Assembly (NCBI GenBank): GCA_035651955.1
Contig: DASRES010000077.1
Location: forward strand, 18,315 to 82,314
Source: Acidimicrobiia bacterium
Lineage (GTDB): Bacteria; Actinomycetota; Acidimicrobiia; IMCC26256; JAMXLJ01
DNA: 64,000 bases
Direction: 5' to 3'
Made by a program: the position numbers and the translations under genes. How positions within the stretch are numbered: the stretch's first letter is position 1; the number at the start of each line of letters is the position of its first letter. A model generated the notes under the pieces. It was not told the DNA's origin, did not search any database, and saw nothing but the letters and a program-made list of their open reading frames with translations. This document shows positions 24,813-33,139 of the stretch, piece after piece.

Positions 24813-26317
24813 CCTGGCTCGTCGCCGTCCCCGTCGTGCTGCCACTGGTGGGCGCGGCGGTGTCCATCCTGGCCGGCCGGTCGCGTGTCGCGCAGCGCAC
24901 CGTCGGCGTCGTCGTGCTCGCGACGACGACCGCGATCGCGGTGGTCCTGCTCGTGCACGTCGACCGGAGCGGGCCGGTCGTCGCCCACGCGGGCGGATGG
25001 CCGGCGCGCATCGGGATCGCGCTCGTCGCCGACCGGTTCGCGGCCCTGATGCTCGTGGTCGCCTCGGTCACGCTGCTCGCCGTCCTCGTGTACGCGATCG
25101 GCGAGCCCGGCGCCGAGCGCAACCACGTCGGCTTCCAGTCCGTCTACCTCGTCCTCGCCGCGGGTGTGGCGCTCGCCTTCCTCACGGGCGACCTGTTCGA
25201 CCTGTTCGTCGCGTTCGAGATGATGCTCACCGCGAGCTATGTGCTCCTGACGCTCGGTGGCCGCCGCGAGCAGGTGCGGTCGGGGACGACGTACGTCGTG
25301 TTGAGCCTGCTCTCGTCGACCCTGTTCGTGACTGCGGTCGCGCTCCTGTACTCCGCGACCGGCACCGTGAACATGGCCGTCCTCGCGCAGCGGATCCACA
25401 CGCTGCCGTCGGGCACGGCGAGCGCGTTCGCGGCCTTGCTCGTCGTCGTGTTCGGGATCAAGGCCGCGCTGTTCCCGTTCTTCTTCTGGCTGCCCGACAG
25501 CTATCCGATCGCGCCGTCACCGATCACCGCGGTGTTCGCCGGATTGCTCACGAAGGTCGGGATCTATGCGCTCATCCGTACGCAGACGCTGCTGTTCCCG
25601 GCGGGCAGCCGCCCGGGCACACTGCTGCTGGTCCTGGCCGGTGCGACGATGGTGATCGGCGTCGCGGGTGCGATCGCGCAGGACGACGTCAAGCGCATCC
25701 TGTCGTTCGACATCGTCAGCCAGGTCGGCTACATGGTCATGGGCCTCGGCTTCTTCACGGTCGCGGGCGTCGCGGCTGCCGTCTTCTACATGGTCCAGCA
25801 CATCGTCGTGAAGACGTCGTTGTTCATGACCGCCGGGCTCGTCGAGCACGCCGCGGGGACGGGAGAGCTCCCGCGACTACGCGGCCTGTTGCGCACGGCG
25901 CCGGTGCTCGCGGTCCTGTTCCTGCTGTCGGCGCTCAGCCTCGCGGGCGTCCCCCCGCTGTCGGGGTTCGTGGGGAAGCTCGCGCTCGTGGAGGCGGGGT
26001 TCCAGTCGCACGCGGCCGCGATCGTGGCCGTGAGCCTGGCCGTCTCGTTGTTGACGCTCTCCGTCATGGCCCGCATCTGGTCGGGCGCGTTCTGGGGTGC
26101 AGCCGGCGAACCCGCCGAACCCGACGGCGGCGAGGAGGCCGTCGCGCGGGTCGGCCGGCTCGGCGGACCGGTGTGGATGGTGGTCCCGACCGGCGCGCTC
26201 GTCGCGTGCGGTGTCGCGGCTGCGCTCGCGGCCGGACCGCTGTACGGGTTGAGCGTGCGGACCGCGCACGACCTGATGGAGCCGGCCCGCTACGTCCACG
26301 CGGTCGTCGGCCGATGA
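24809..26317 (+). CDS. mrpD: Na+/H+ antiporter subunit D (NuoN/M-like)
   Basis: A 502-aa NuoN-like membrane subunit. Seen: GDLFDLFVAFEMMLTASYVLL, the Lys-bearing channel helix VFGIKAALFPFFFWLPDSYPIAPSPI, AGLLTKVGIYALIR, and the IAQDDVKRILSFDIVSQVGYM loop, all characteristic of the proton-pumping-like antiporter subunits. ATG overlapping the mrpC stop (ATGA). With MrpA it forms the two ion-translocating modules. Confidence 0.94.
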   Translation: MTWLVAVPVVLPLVGAAVSILAGRSRVAQRTVGVVVLATTTAIAVVLLVHVDRSGPVVAHAGGWPARIGIALVADRFAALMLVVASVTLLAVLVYAIGEPGAERNHVGFQSVYLVLAAGVALAFLTGDLFDLFVAFEMMLTASYVLLTLGGRREQVRSGTTYVVLSLLSSTLFVTAVALLYSATGTVNMAVLAQRIHTLPSGTASAFAALLVVVFGIKAALFPFFFWLPDSYPIAPSPITAVFAGLLTKVGIYALIRTQTLLFPAGSRPGTLLLVLAGATMVIGVAGAIAQDDVKRILSFDIVSQVGYMVMGLGFFTVAGVAAAVFYMVQHIVVKTSLFMTAGLVEHAAGTGELPRLRGLLRTAPVLAVLFLLSALSLAGVPPLSGFVGKLALVEAGFQSHAAAIVAVSLAVSLLTLSVMARIWSGAFWGAAGEPAEPDGGEEAVARVGRLGGPVWMVVPTGALVACGVAAALAAGPLYGLSVRTAHDLMEPARYVHAVVGR

Positions 26318-26814
26318 GCCTGCTCGCGCGCGTCGCGCTCCTCACCGGCATCTGGCTGCTCGCGTGGGGGAGCGCGCGCCCGGAGACCGTCGTGGCCGGG
26401 GTCGCGTCGAGCATCGTCCTGCTCGTCGCCTTCCCGCCCGCACGTGGTGCGGCACCACTGCGCCGCGGGGTCCGGCCGTTCGCGGTCGCGCGCCTGCTCG
26501 CGTACCTCGCGTGGCAGCTCGTCACGTCGAACGTCGTCGTCGCGCGCACGATCCTCAGCCGCCGCGCGCGGGTCCGCACCGGTGTCGTGGTCCACGAGCT
26601 GGCGACGGCGTCGCCGTGGGTGATGACCGTCGTCGCGAACACGATCGCGCTCACACCGGGGACGATGACGGTCGACTCGACGCGCTTCCCGCCCACGATC
26701 GAGGTCCACTTCCTGCTGCTCGATGATCCCGACGCCGCGCGGCGCGGGCTCGCCCGCCTCGAGCGGCTCGTCACCGCCGCGGTCGGTGGGACGGTCTCGC
26801 GAGGCGACGCGTGA
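26314..26814 (+). CDS. mrpE: Na+/H+ antiporter subunit E
   Basis: A 166-aa MrpE protein with two N-terminal helices (LARVALLTGIWLLAWG, VVAGVASSIVLLVAFPP) and a cytoplasmic domain with the family mark VVANTIALTPGTMTVDS. ATG overlaps the mrpD stop by ATGA, and the next gene overlaps its own stop by GTGA. MrpE has no counterpart in complex I. Confidence 0.93.
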   Translation: MSLLARVALLTGIWLLAWGSARPETVVAGVASSIVLLVAFPPARGAAPLRRGVRPFAVARLLAYLAWQLVTSNVVVARTILSRRARVRTGVVVHELATASPWVMTVVANTIALTPGTMTVDSTRFPPTIEVHFLLLDDPDAARRGLARLERLVTAAVGGTVSRGDA

Positions 26815-27068
26815 CGCTCGCGACGTTCGTGATCCTCGGCGTCGCGGCCGGCGCGTTCATGTTCCGCCTGTGCGCGGGCCCGTCGATCGCGGACCGCGCC
26901 ATCGGGTTGAGCGGCCTCGTCGTCGCCGGCATGGGCGCGCTCGCGACCGACGCGATCCGCACACACGCGGGCGCGTACCTGCCGACGCTCGTCGTCGTCG
27001 CGCTCGTCGGACCCGTCAGCACCGCGATGGTGGCCCGCTACATCGAGGGGCGTGACGGTGACCGGTGA
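26811..27068 (+). CDS. mrpF: Na+/H+ antiporter subunit F
   Basis: An 85-aa three-helix subunit with the family motif FRLCAGPSIADRAIGL on the first loop and TDAIRTHAGAYLPTLVVVALVGPVSTAMVARYIE at the end. GTG start inside the mrpE stop. The last 17 bases overlap the beginning of mrpG. Confidence 0.92.
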   Translation: MTLATFVILGVAAGAFMFRLCAGPSIADRAIGLSGLVVAGMGALATDAIRTHAGAYLPTLVVVALVGPVSTAMVARYIEGRDGDR

Positions 27069-27345
27069 GGTGCTCGCGCTCGCCGGCTCGGTGCTGGTGC
27101 TGATCGCCGCGATCGGCGTGGTCCGCTTCGACGACGTCCTCGCGCGCATGCACGCGCTCGCCAAGGCGTCGACACTCGGCGTGCTGCTCCTGCTCGCCGG
27201 CGCCGCGGTGAGCCTCCACAGCGCGAACGACGTCACGTCCGTCGCGCTCGCCGCGCTCGCGCAGGTCCTGACGTCGCCGCCCGCGTCGAACATGCTCAGC
27301 CGCGCGACGTACCTCGCCCGGCAGCGACGCGGGGTCAGGACATGA
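27052..27345 (+). CDS. mrpG: Na+/H+ antiporter subunit G
   Basis: A 97-aa MnhG subunit with three helices and the family element GVVRFDDVLARMHALAKASTLGVLLLLAGA. Two GTG starts are possible (27052 and 27058), both within mrpF. It closes the operon. Its 3' end overlaps the convergent ABC permease gene by 11 bp. The complete A(B)-C-D-E-F-G set indicates a working Mrp system for sodium and pH homeostasis. Confidence 0.92.
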   Translation: MTVTGEVLALAGSVLVLIAAIGVVRFDDVLARMHALAKASTLGVLLLLAGAAVSLHSANDVTSVALAALAQVLTSPPASNMLSRATYLARQRRGVRT

Positions 27346-28174
27346 CGTCCTTGCGCCGGAACCACCACACGCCGATCGCGCAGAACGCCACCACGTAGCC
27401 GAGCTGGACCAGCGAGCCGAGCACCATCTCGAAGCTCGCGTGGTTGTGGATGAACAAGTCCTGCCACGCGTCCGAGTAGTGCGTCGGGAAGCCGTTGCGG
27501 ATCGAACCGATCGCGCTGACGGCGTCGAGGATGGCGGACACCACGTAGAGCCCGAACGCCGCCGCGGCCGCGCCGATCGGCGAGTCGCTCATCGTCGACA
27601 CCATGAACCCGAACGCGACCGCCGCGGCGAGGCTCCACGTCACATACGCCGTCGCGATCACGAGGTGCCACAGCAACAGGCCCGCCGACTGGGACGGGAC
27701 ACGGAAGAACCCGAAGCCGAGGCTGACGCCGGCGATGCCGTGCCAGCCCCAGACGATGACGCCGGCGATCAGGGCCGTGAGCACGAGGATCAGCGTCGAC
27801 AGCGCGGTGAGGACGGTCGCCGCGCCGAGCTTCACCAGTACGAGCCGCCCGCGCTGGACCGGTCGCACCAGGAGCGAGCGGAGGTTGCCCCAGGAGGCCT
27901 CGGCCGCGATCGTGTCGCCGCCGAACAGCGCGGCGACGCCGATGAGCAGGAACCGGCTCGCGACGAGCAGCACGGCGGCGGGGAGCAGCAGGCCACTGCT
28001 CCGCGACAGGAAGAAGAAGTCGCCTCCGCCGCCTCCCTCACCGCCCGGTTGGCTCGGCGGGTTCGCCCACAGCGCGAACGTGATGATCACGGGGATCGCG
28101 ACCATCAACCCGAACACGACCCACGTCCGCAGCCGCCGCCCCTGCTTGACGACCTCCGTACCAACGAGACTCAC
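27335..28174 (-). CDS. ABC-2 type transporter permease
   Basis: A 279-aa membrane permease with about six helices. Family signs: the start LVGTEVVKQGRRLRTWVVFGLM, a Gly-rich extracytoplasmic loop (QPGGEGGGGGDFFF), the internal ASWGNLRSLLVRPVQRGRLVLVK typical of ABC-2 permeases, and a C-terminal WFRRKDV. GTG start overlaps the stop of the ATPase gene (GTGA at 28171-28174), so the two make one exporter. Cargo (drug, peptide, lipid) cannot be told. Confidence 0.9.
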   Translation of the reverse strand: MSLVGTEVVKQGRRLRTWVVFGLMVAIPVIITFALWANPPSQPGGEGGGGGDFFFLSRSSGLLLPAAVLLVASRFLLIGVAALFGGDTIAAEASWGNLRSLLVRPVQRGRLVLVKLGAATVLTALSTLILVLTALIAGVIVWGWHGIAGVSLGFGFFRVPSQSAGLLLWHLVIATAYVTWSLAAAVAFGFMVSTMSDSPIGAAAAAFGLYVVSAILDAVSAIGSIRNGFPTHYSDAWQDLFIHNHASFEMVLGSLVQLGYVVAFCAIGVWWFRRKDVMS

Positions 28175-29142
28175 GAGGTTCTCTCCGTCTCCTCGCCGAG
28201 GAGGCCGAGGAAGGCGTCCTCGAGGCGGTGGCGCGACGTCACCGTCGTCACCTTCACGCCCGCGTGCACGAGCGCGTCGACGAGCTGCCAGCGCTCGACG
28301 CCGTCCATCGCGACCGACAGCCCGGGTGGCTCGGGCGCCACGCCCTCCACGCCCGGGACCTCGCGCAGCACGCGCGCGGCGCGCTCGCCGTCGTCGACCT
28401 CCAGGTACGCCGAGACCGCGGCCTGCATGAGGTCGGCGACGGTGCCGGACGCGACGAGACGCCCGCGATCCATCACGACCGCGGTCGTGCACACCTGCTC
28501 GACCTCGCTCAAGAGGTGGCTCGACAGCAGGACGGTCGTGCCGCCGTCCGCGACACGCCGCAGCAACCCGCGCACCGCGCGCATCTCCTGCGGGTCGAGC
28601 CCGTTCGTCGGCTCGTCGAGCACGAGGAGCTCCGGCTGCCCGAGCAACGCGCGCGCCAGACCGAGCCGTTGGCGCATGCCCTGTGAGTAGGTGCGCACCT
28701 TGCGGTGGATCGCGTCGCCGAGCGCGGCGACGGCGAGCGCGCCCTCGACGTCGGCCTTCTCGAAGTCGCCGCCTCCCGCCTCCCAGTGGAGACGCAGGTT
28801 CGTCAGCCCCGTGAGGTACGGGACGAAGGCGGCCTGCTCGATCATCGCCCCGACGCGCGCCAGCACACGCGCGCTCGGCACGATCGCCTCGCCGAAGACG
28901 CGCGTCCCGCCGCCCGTCGGCCGGATCAGCCCGAGCAACATCCGGAGCGTCGTCGTCTTCCCGGCCCCGTTCGGGCCGAGCAGCCCGCACACGTCGCCGC
29001 GCTCGACGGTGAACGTGAGGTCGTCGACGGCGAGGACGTTCTGGTCGAAGCGCTTCGACAGCGACTGCACCTCGACGACGGGCGACGCGGGAACGGACGC
29101 CGGCGGCGCGGCGGTGGACGTCGGGGAGGCATCGGGCGGCAC
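28171..29142 (-). CDS. ABC transporter ATP-binding protein
   Basis: About 323 aa, the ATPase of the ABC-2 exporter. It has Walker A GPNGAGKTT, the signature YSQGMRQRLGLARAL, Walker B LLVLDEPTNGLDP and the switch His in LSSHLLSEVEQ, with the long C-terminal domain usual for drug-export ATPases. I chose the GTG at 29142 (VPPDASPTSTAAPP...). The frame is open to 29250, but that start would overlap the divergent AraC gene. The ABC domain proper begins at VVEVQSLSKRF. Co-transcribed with the permease. Confidence 0.9.
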   Translation of the reverse strand: MPPDASPTSTAAPPASVPASPVVEVQSLSKRFDQNVLAVDDLTFTVERGDVCGLLGPNGAGKTTTLRMLLGLIRPTGGGTRVFGEAIVPSARVLARVGAMIEQAAFVPYLTGLTNLRLHWEAGGGDFEKADVEGALAVAALGDAIHRKVRTYSQGMRQRLGLARALLGQPELLVLDEPTNGLDPQEMRAVRGLLRRVADGGTTVLLSSHLLSEVEQVCTTAVVMDRGRLVASGTVADLMQAAVSAYLEVDDGERAARVLREVPGVEGVAPEPPGLSVAMDGVERWQLVDALVHAGVKVTTVTSRHRLEDAFLGLLGEETERTS

Positions 29143-29197
29143 GGCTCCGCACGTTAGGGCGCGGAGGACCCCGCGGAGGCCGCGTACGCTTCCACGG

Positions 29198-30067
29198 ATG
29201 ACGAATTCTGCGGCGGACCCCGTCTCACCGTGCGTCTCGGAGCAGGTCACGGCGCTGCCGGCGCCACATTTGCGCCCGTTCGTCGCCTCGTACGTCGGCT
29301 ACCGGATGGAGGGCTTCCCGGCCGGCGTGCATGCGGGCCTGCCGTCCCGCCACCTGACGTTCGTCGTCAGCGTCGACGAACCCGTCGACCTCGTCGCGAT
29401 GCCCGACCGCGCGCAGCGTCCGGACCGCTTCGGCGCGCTCGTGGGCGGGCTGCACGTGGCGCCGGCGATGATCCGCCACGACGGGAACCAGCACGGTGTC
29501 CAGCTCAAGATCACGCCGGCCGGCTCGCGCGCGCTGTTCGGGATGCCGGCGGCCGCGCTCGCCTCGACGATCGTCACGCTCGGCGACGTGCTCGGCGCCT
29601 CAGCCGCGGAGGAGTTGCGGGACCGCCTGCACGCGGCACGCTCGTGGGACTGCCGGTTCGCGATCCTGGACGACGTGCTGTCGCGCGCCGTGCGGGAGGC
29701 GCGCGCGGCGCGGCCCGAGGTCGTGCGCGCGTGGGACTGCATCGCGGCGACGGGCGGCCGTGTCGACATCGGCTCGGTCGCGCGTGACGTCGGCTGGAGC
29801 CGGCGCCACCTCGCGGACCAGTTCGGCGCGGAGTTCGGTCATCCGCCGAAGTCGATCGCCCGGGTGATGCGCTTCGAGCGGTCGCGCCTGCGCGTCATGC
29901 GACCGGGCGCGGTCCTCGCGCGCGTGGCCGCCGAGTGCGGCTACGCGGACCAGGCCCACATGGCACGCGACTGGCGCGACCTCGCGGGCGCGAGCCCGAG
30001 CGCGTGGCTCGCGGCGGAACGTCTCCCATTCGTCCAAGGCGCGGACGGTGACGCGGGCGCATCCTGA
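29198..30067 (+). CDS. AraC family transcriptional regulator
   Basis: A 289-aa regulator. The N-terminal half is of the DUF6597-like sensor type (HLRPFVASYVGYRMEGFPAG ... SRHLTFVVSVD). The C-terminal AraC domain has two helix-turn-helix units: VDIGSVARDVGWSRRHLADQFGAEFG, then ARVAAECGYADQAHMARDWRDLAGASPSAW. ATG at 29198. The VOC gene follows 4 bp after its stop, the usual pairing for this AraC subgroup, so it likely regulates that gene. It is divergent from the ABC exporter. Confidence 0.9.
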   Translation: MTNSAADPVSPCVSEQVTALPAPHLRPFVASYVGYRMEGFPAGVHAGLPSRHLTFVVSVDEPVDLVAMPDRAQRPDRFGALVGGLHVAPAMIRHDGNQHGVQLKITPAGSRALFGMPAAALASTIVTLGDVLGASAAEELRDRLHAARSWDCRFAILDDVLSRAVREARAARPEVVRAWDCIAATGGRVDIGSVARDVGWSRRHLADQFGAEFGHPPKSIARVMRFERSRLRVMRPGAVLARVAAECGYADQAHMARDWRDLAGASPSAWLAAERLPFVQGADGDAGAS

Positions 30068-30071
30068 CGGC

Positions 30072-30491
30072 ATGACCACACGCACACCGACCACGACCCA
30101 GCAGAAGACGGTCTGGCCGTCGCTCGTCTACGAGGACGCCCGGGCCGCGATCCGGTTCCTCGTCGACGTGTTCGGGTTCGAGGAGCGCATCACCGTGCCG
30201 AGCGACGGCGACGACACCGTGATCGTGCACGCGCAGCTCCGCTGGCCCGAGGGCGGGGGCGTCATGCTGTCGACCGCCCACCGGGAGGGCAACGTCTTCT
30301 CGGACCGGCCCGTCGGCACGGGCTCGGTGTACGTCGTCACCGACGATCCCGACGCGGTCTACGCGCGCGCCACCGCCGCCGGCCTGCCCGTCGTCCAGGC
30401 GATCAGGGACGAGGACTACGGCGGCCGCGGCTTCGGCGTGCGCGACCGCGAGGGCAACATCTGGTCCTTCGGCAGCTACCGCGGCGAGTAG
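30072..30491 (+). CDS. VOC family (glyoxalase/bleomycin-resistance fold) protein
   Basis: A 139-aa protein of the PhnB-like VOC branch. Seen: VWPSLVYEDARAAIRFLVDVFGFEERI (first beta-alpha-beta), GSVYVVTDDPDAVYARATAAG and GGRGFGVRDREGNIWSFGSY, the end of the second module. Members bind metal and act as lyases, dioxygenases or resistance proteins; the substrate is unknown. Start at 30072 (GGCATGACC), 4 bp after the AraC gene. The transcript ends in a strong hairpin at 30501. Confidence 0.88.
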   Translation: MTTRTPTTTQQKTVWPSLVYEDARAAIRFLVDVFGFEERITVPSDGDDTVIVHAQLRWPEGGGVMLSTAHREGNVFSDRPVGTGSVYVVTDDPDAVYARATAAGLPVVQAIRDEDYGGRGFGVRDREGNIWSFGSYRGE

Positions 30492-30500
30492 CCCCACCCG

Positions 30501-30544
30501 GTTGGTACACAAGTCGCGGTCAGAGGCGCGACTTGTGTACCAAC
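30501..30544. terminator. Bidirectional hairpin between VOC and P450 genes
   Basis: A perfect inverted repeat with 18-bp arms, GTTGGTACACAAGTCGCG (30501-30518) and its complement (30527-30544), around an 8-base loop (GTCAGAGG). It lies between two convergent stops (30491 and 30567). There is no T-run. It is a likely terminator for both genes. Confidence 0.8.
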
Positions 30545-30566
30545 GGCGTGCTCGGGGCCCGGCCGG

Positions 30567-31808
30567 CTACGCCCGCGTCACCTGCAGCTTCATGTGGCGG
30601 ATGCCGGTGTGGCGGTTGCTGCGGGTCCACTCGACCGGCTCGACGAGCTCGTAGCCCGCGAACGTGGGCAGCAGCTCCTCGAACAGCACGCGCATCTCCA
30701 GGCGAGCGAGGCTCGCGCCGAGGCAGTAGTGGATCCCGTGGCCGAACGTCACGTGCGGGTTCGGGCCGCGCCGCACGTCGAAGGTCATCGACCGCTCGAA
30801 GACGCGCTCGTCGCGGTTGGCCGACGCCTCCCAGAACAGCACCTTGTCGCCGGCCTCGATCGTGTGCCCGGCGAGCTCGGTGCGGCGCGTCGCGGTGCGG
30901 CGCTTCGACGGTGACGGTGTCGTCCAGCGCAACATCTCCTCGATCGCGCCGGACAGCGCCGAGGGGTCGGCGCGCAGCGCGTCGAGCTGATCGGGACGGT
31001 CGATCAGCGCGAGCAGACCGCCCGCGATCGCGTTGCGTGTCGTCTCCGACCCGGCCGCGAACAGGAGCGAGAAGAAGGCGTACAGCTCGCCGTCCGACAG
31101 GGCGGGCGGATCGACGTCGTCGAGCGTCGCGTGCACGACGATCGACAGCATGTCGTCGGTCGGGTGCGCGCGCTTCGACGCGATGAGCTCGGTCCCGTAC
31201 TCGAGCATGCCCGCCTGGGCCGACGTGTCGCCGCTGCTGAACGGGCGGTCGCCGGTGCGGACGTCGAACCCGGGGTCCACCGCCTCCCAGAGCGCGTGCC
31301 GGTCGCGTTCGGGGACGCCGAGGAGGATGCAGATCATCTGCATCGGCAGCTCGGCCGCGACGTCGACGAGGAAGTCGAACGGCTCGCGCTCGCGGACGCG
31401 TCCGAGCAGCGCGCGCGTCCGTCGCCGCAGCTCGTCCTCGAGGCGCGTCACCATTCGCGGGGTGAGCCCCGAGCTCACGAGACGCCGGATCCGTGCGTGG
31501 CGGGGGTCGTCCATCATGTTCAGGACCACGCCCGCGATCGGGAGGTCCTGCAACAGCGTCCCGCCGTACTCGCGGTCGCCGCCGCGCTCGGACGAGTACG
31601 TGGTCGCGTCGTTCTGCACGGCGAGTGTCTCCGCGTACGTCGCGACGGACCAGAACCCCTCGCCGTCCGGCGTGTGCTCGGTCGGCTCGTGCCACCACAC
31701 GGGGGCCTCGCGACGGTGCACCACGAAGAGGTCGTGCGGGAACCCGTGGGCGAAGTTGTCGAGGTCCGTGAGGTCGATCTCCGCCAACGTCGGGGCGGTC
31801 GTGGTCAT
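30567..31808 (-). CDS. Cytochrome P450
   Basis: A 413-aa soluble bacterial P450. The I-helix oxygen-binding motif is AGSETT (252-257), the K-helix ExxR is E291-M-L-R294, and the heme-binding loop is [11 protein letters not shown] with Cys362 as iron ligand. [19 protein letters not shown] and the [15 protein letters not shown] context resemble the CYP124/125/142-like group acting on sterols and methyl-branched chains, but the exact family cannot be fixed by eye. ATG at 31808; a longer frame (31898) would run into the promoter shared with modA. No ferredoxin is adjacent. Confidence 0.92.
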   Translation of the reverse strand: MTTTAPTLAEIDLTDLDNFAHGFPHDLFVVHRREAPVWWHEPTEHTPDGEGFWSVATYAETLAVQNDATTYSSERGGDREYGGTLLQDLPIAGVVLNMMDDPRHARIRRLVSSGLTPRMVTRLEDELRRRTRALLGRVREREPFDFLVDVAAELPMQMICILLGVPERDRHALWEAVDPGFDVRTGDRPFSSGDTSAQAGMLEYGTELIASKRAHPTDDMLSIVVHATLDDVDPPALSDGELYAFFSLLFAAGSETTRNAIAGGLLALIDRPDQLDALRADPSALSGAIEEMLRWTTPSPSKRRTATRRTELAGHTIEAGDKVLFWEASANRDERVFERSMTFDVRRGPNPHVTFGHGIHYCLGASLARLEMRVLFEELLPTFAGYELVEPVEWTRSNRHTGIRHMKLQVTRA

Positions 31809-31832
31809 GGGCGCACCGTACCGCCGGCCCGA

Positions 31833-31849
31833 CTGGCGGTGACCGCCAG
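31833..31849. promoter_or_regulatory. 17-bp palindrome in the P450/modA promoter gap
   Basis: CTGGCGGT-G-ACCGCCAG is a perfect inverted repeat (8-bp arms, 1-base centre) in the 74-bp gap between the divergent P450 and modA starts. Its position and symmetry suit a repressor site. Which protein binds it is unknown. Confidence 0.5.
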
Positions 31850-31882
31850 CAAGACCTCGCACGAGCGAGATACGTTGCGGCC

Positions 31883-32668
31883 ATGCACCGGCATCCACGC
31901 AGGTTCGTCGTCGGGCTCGTCACGCTGCTCCTCGTGCTGGCAGGATGCGGCGGGACGAGCTCGAGCACCGCACGGGCGAAGGACGCGCCCACGCTCGGGC
32001 CGGTGACCGTGTTCGCGGCCGCGTCACTCGCGCCGCCGTTCCGTGCCCTGCAACGCGAGCTGCGCACGCGCGATCCCGGCCTCGACGTGACCTTCTCGTT
32101 CGCGGGCTCGCAGACGCTCGAGCGTCAGATCGAGCAGGGCGCACCGGCCGACGTGTTCGCGGCCGCGGACGAGGTGACCATGCGCGCCGCGCAGCGCGCG
32201 GGTGTCGTCGGCACGCCGTCGGTGTTCGCCCGCAACCGGCTGGAGATCGTCGTCGCGGCCGGGAACCCCAAGCACGTCACGGGGCTCGCCGACCTCGCGC
32301 GGCCCGACCTCACGGTGGTGCTCGCCGACCCGTCGGTCCCGGCGGGGAACTATGCCCGGCAGGCGTTGGCGAAGGCGCACGTCACGGTGCACCCCAAGTC
32401 GCTCGAGCTCGACGTCCAGTCGACGCTCGCGAAGGTGACGTCGGGCGAGGCGGACGCCGCGATCGTCTACGCGAGCGACGTCCGCACGGCCGGCCCGAAG
32501 GTGCAGGGCGTGACGATCCCGGACGCGCAGAACGTCGTGGCGACGTACCCGATCGCGGTCGTGAAGCACGCCCGGCACGCGGCGGCCGCGCGTGCGTTCG
32601 TCGCCGCCGTGCTGTCTACCGAGGGCCGGGCGGCGCTCACCGCGTCGGGTTTCCTCCCGGCCGCGTGA
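31883..32668 (+). CDS. modA: Molybdate ABC transporter, substrate-binding lipoprotein
   Basis: A 261-aa lipoprotein (signal [15 protein letters not shown], lipobox LAGC) of the ModA family. Seen: [13 protein letters not shown] at the start of the mature domain, [24 protein letters not shown], and the later [14 protein letters not shown] with an [12 protein letters not shown] segment, all typical for binding molybdate or tungstate outside the membrane. The modB and modC genes lie downstream after a small HTH-Mop gene, giving a full uptake system. Confidence 0.93.
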   Translation: MHRHPRRFVVGLVTLLLVLAGCGGTSSSTARAKDAPTLGPVTVFAAASLAPPFRALQRELRTRDPGLDVTFSFAGSQTLERQIEQGAPADVFAAADEVTMRAAQRAGVVGTPSVFARNRLEIVVAAGNPKHVTGLADLARPDLTVVLADPSVPAGNYARQALAKAHVTVHPKSLELDVQSTLAKVTSGEADAAIVYASDVRTAGPKVQGVTIPDAQNVVATYPIAVVKHARHAAAARAFVAAVLSTEGRAALTASGFLPAA

Positions 32669-32706
32669 CCTGCCCGACGAGCAGACGGCGTCGGTCCAGA
32701 TCGATC

Positions 32707-32728
32707 CTCGCAACTGCGAGATTATGAT
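32707..32728 (+). promoter_or_regulatory. Promoter with internal palindrome for the HTH-Mop gene
   Basis: CTCGCA-AC-TGCGAG (32707-32720) is a perfect palindrome placed directly before a TATGAT -10 box (32723-32728). The GTG start of the next gene is at 32735, only 7 bases past the -10. The transcript is therefore probably leaderless, and the palindrome is placed where a regulator would control it. Confidence 0.55.
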
Positions 32729-32734
32729 GGCGCC

Positions 32735-33139
32735 GTGCCCTCGTACCGGATCGGCGTGGCCGCGGAGTTGCTCGGTGTCAGCCCGGACACCGTCCGGCGC
32801 TGGGCCGACGAGGGCCGCCTTCACGCGACCCGAACCGCGGGCGGTCACCGGGTCATCGACGGCGCGGACCTGGCCCGGTTCGCCACGGCGCTCGGGGAGG
32901 AGGACCTCGGCGGGTCGGCCGTCGGGCAGTCGGCCCGCAACCGGCTCACCGGCATCGTGACACGCGTGGTGCGCGACAAGGTGACCGCGCAGGTCGAGAT
33001 GCAGGCCGGTCGGCACCGCATCGTGTCGCTGCTCACTCGTGAGGCGGCCGACGACCTCGAGCTCGCGCCCGGGGTCCTCGCGGTCGCGGTCGTCAAGGCG
33101 ACGAACGTCATCGTCGAGCTCCCGGCCGACGCCCCATGA
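32735..33139 (+). CDS. MerR/excisionase-type HTH protein with molybdate-binding Mop (TOBE) domain
   Basis: A 134-aa two-domain protein. Residues 4-50 form a BldC/excisionase-like helix-turn-helix (YRIGVAAELLGVSPDTVRRWADEGRLHATRTAGGHRV). Residues about 66-130 form a single TOBE/Mop domain (SARNRLTGIVTRVVRDKVTAQVEMQ ... ATNVIVEL) that binds molybdate. This is the actinobacterial stand-in for ModE, so it likely represses or tunes the mod genes in response to molybdate. GTG start with a probable leaderless transcript. Its stop overlaps the modB ATG (ATGA). Confidence 0.88.
   Translation: MPSYRIGVAAELLGVSPDTVRRWADEGRLHATRTAGGHRVIDGADLARFATALGEEDLGGSAVGQSARNRLTGIVTRVVRDKVTAQVEMQAGRHRIVSLLTREAADDLELAPGVLAVAVVKATNVIVELPADAP

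Noticed and set aside
30501..30544. The GTTGGTAC arms looked like another copy of the TetR operator.
   Set aside because: It is a long perfect hairpin between convergent stops, not in a promoter, and lacks the ACCGGTC core.
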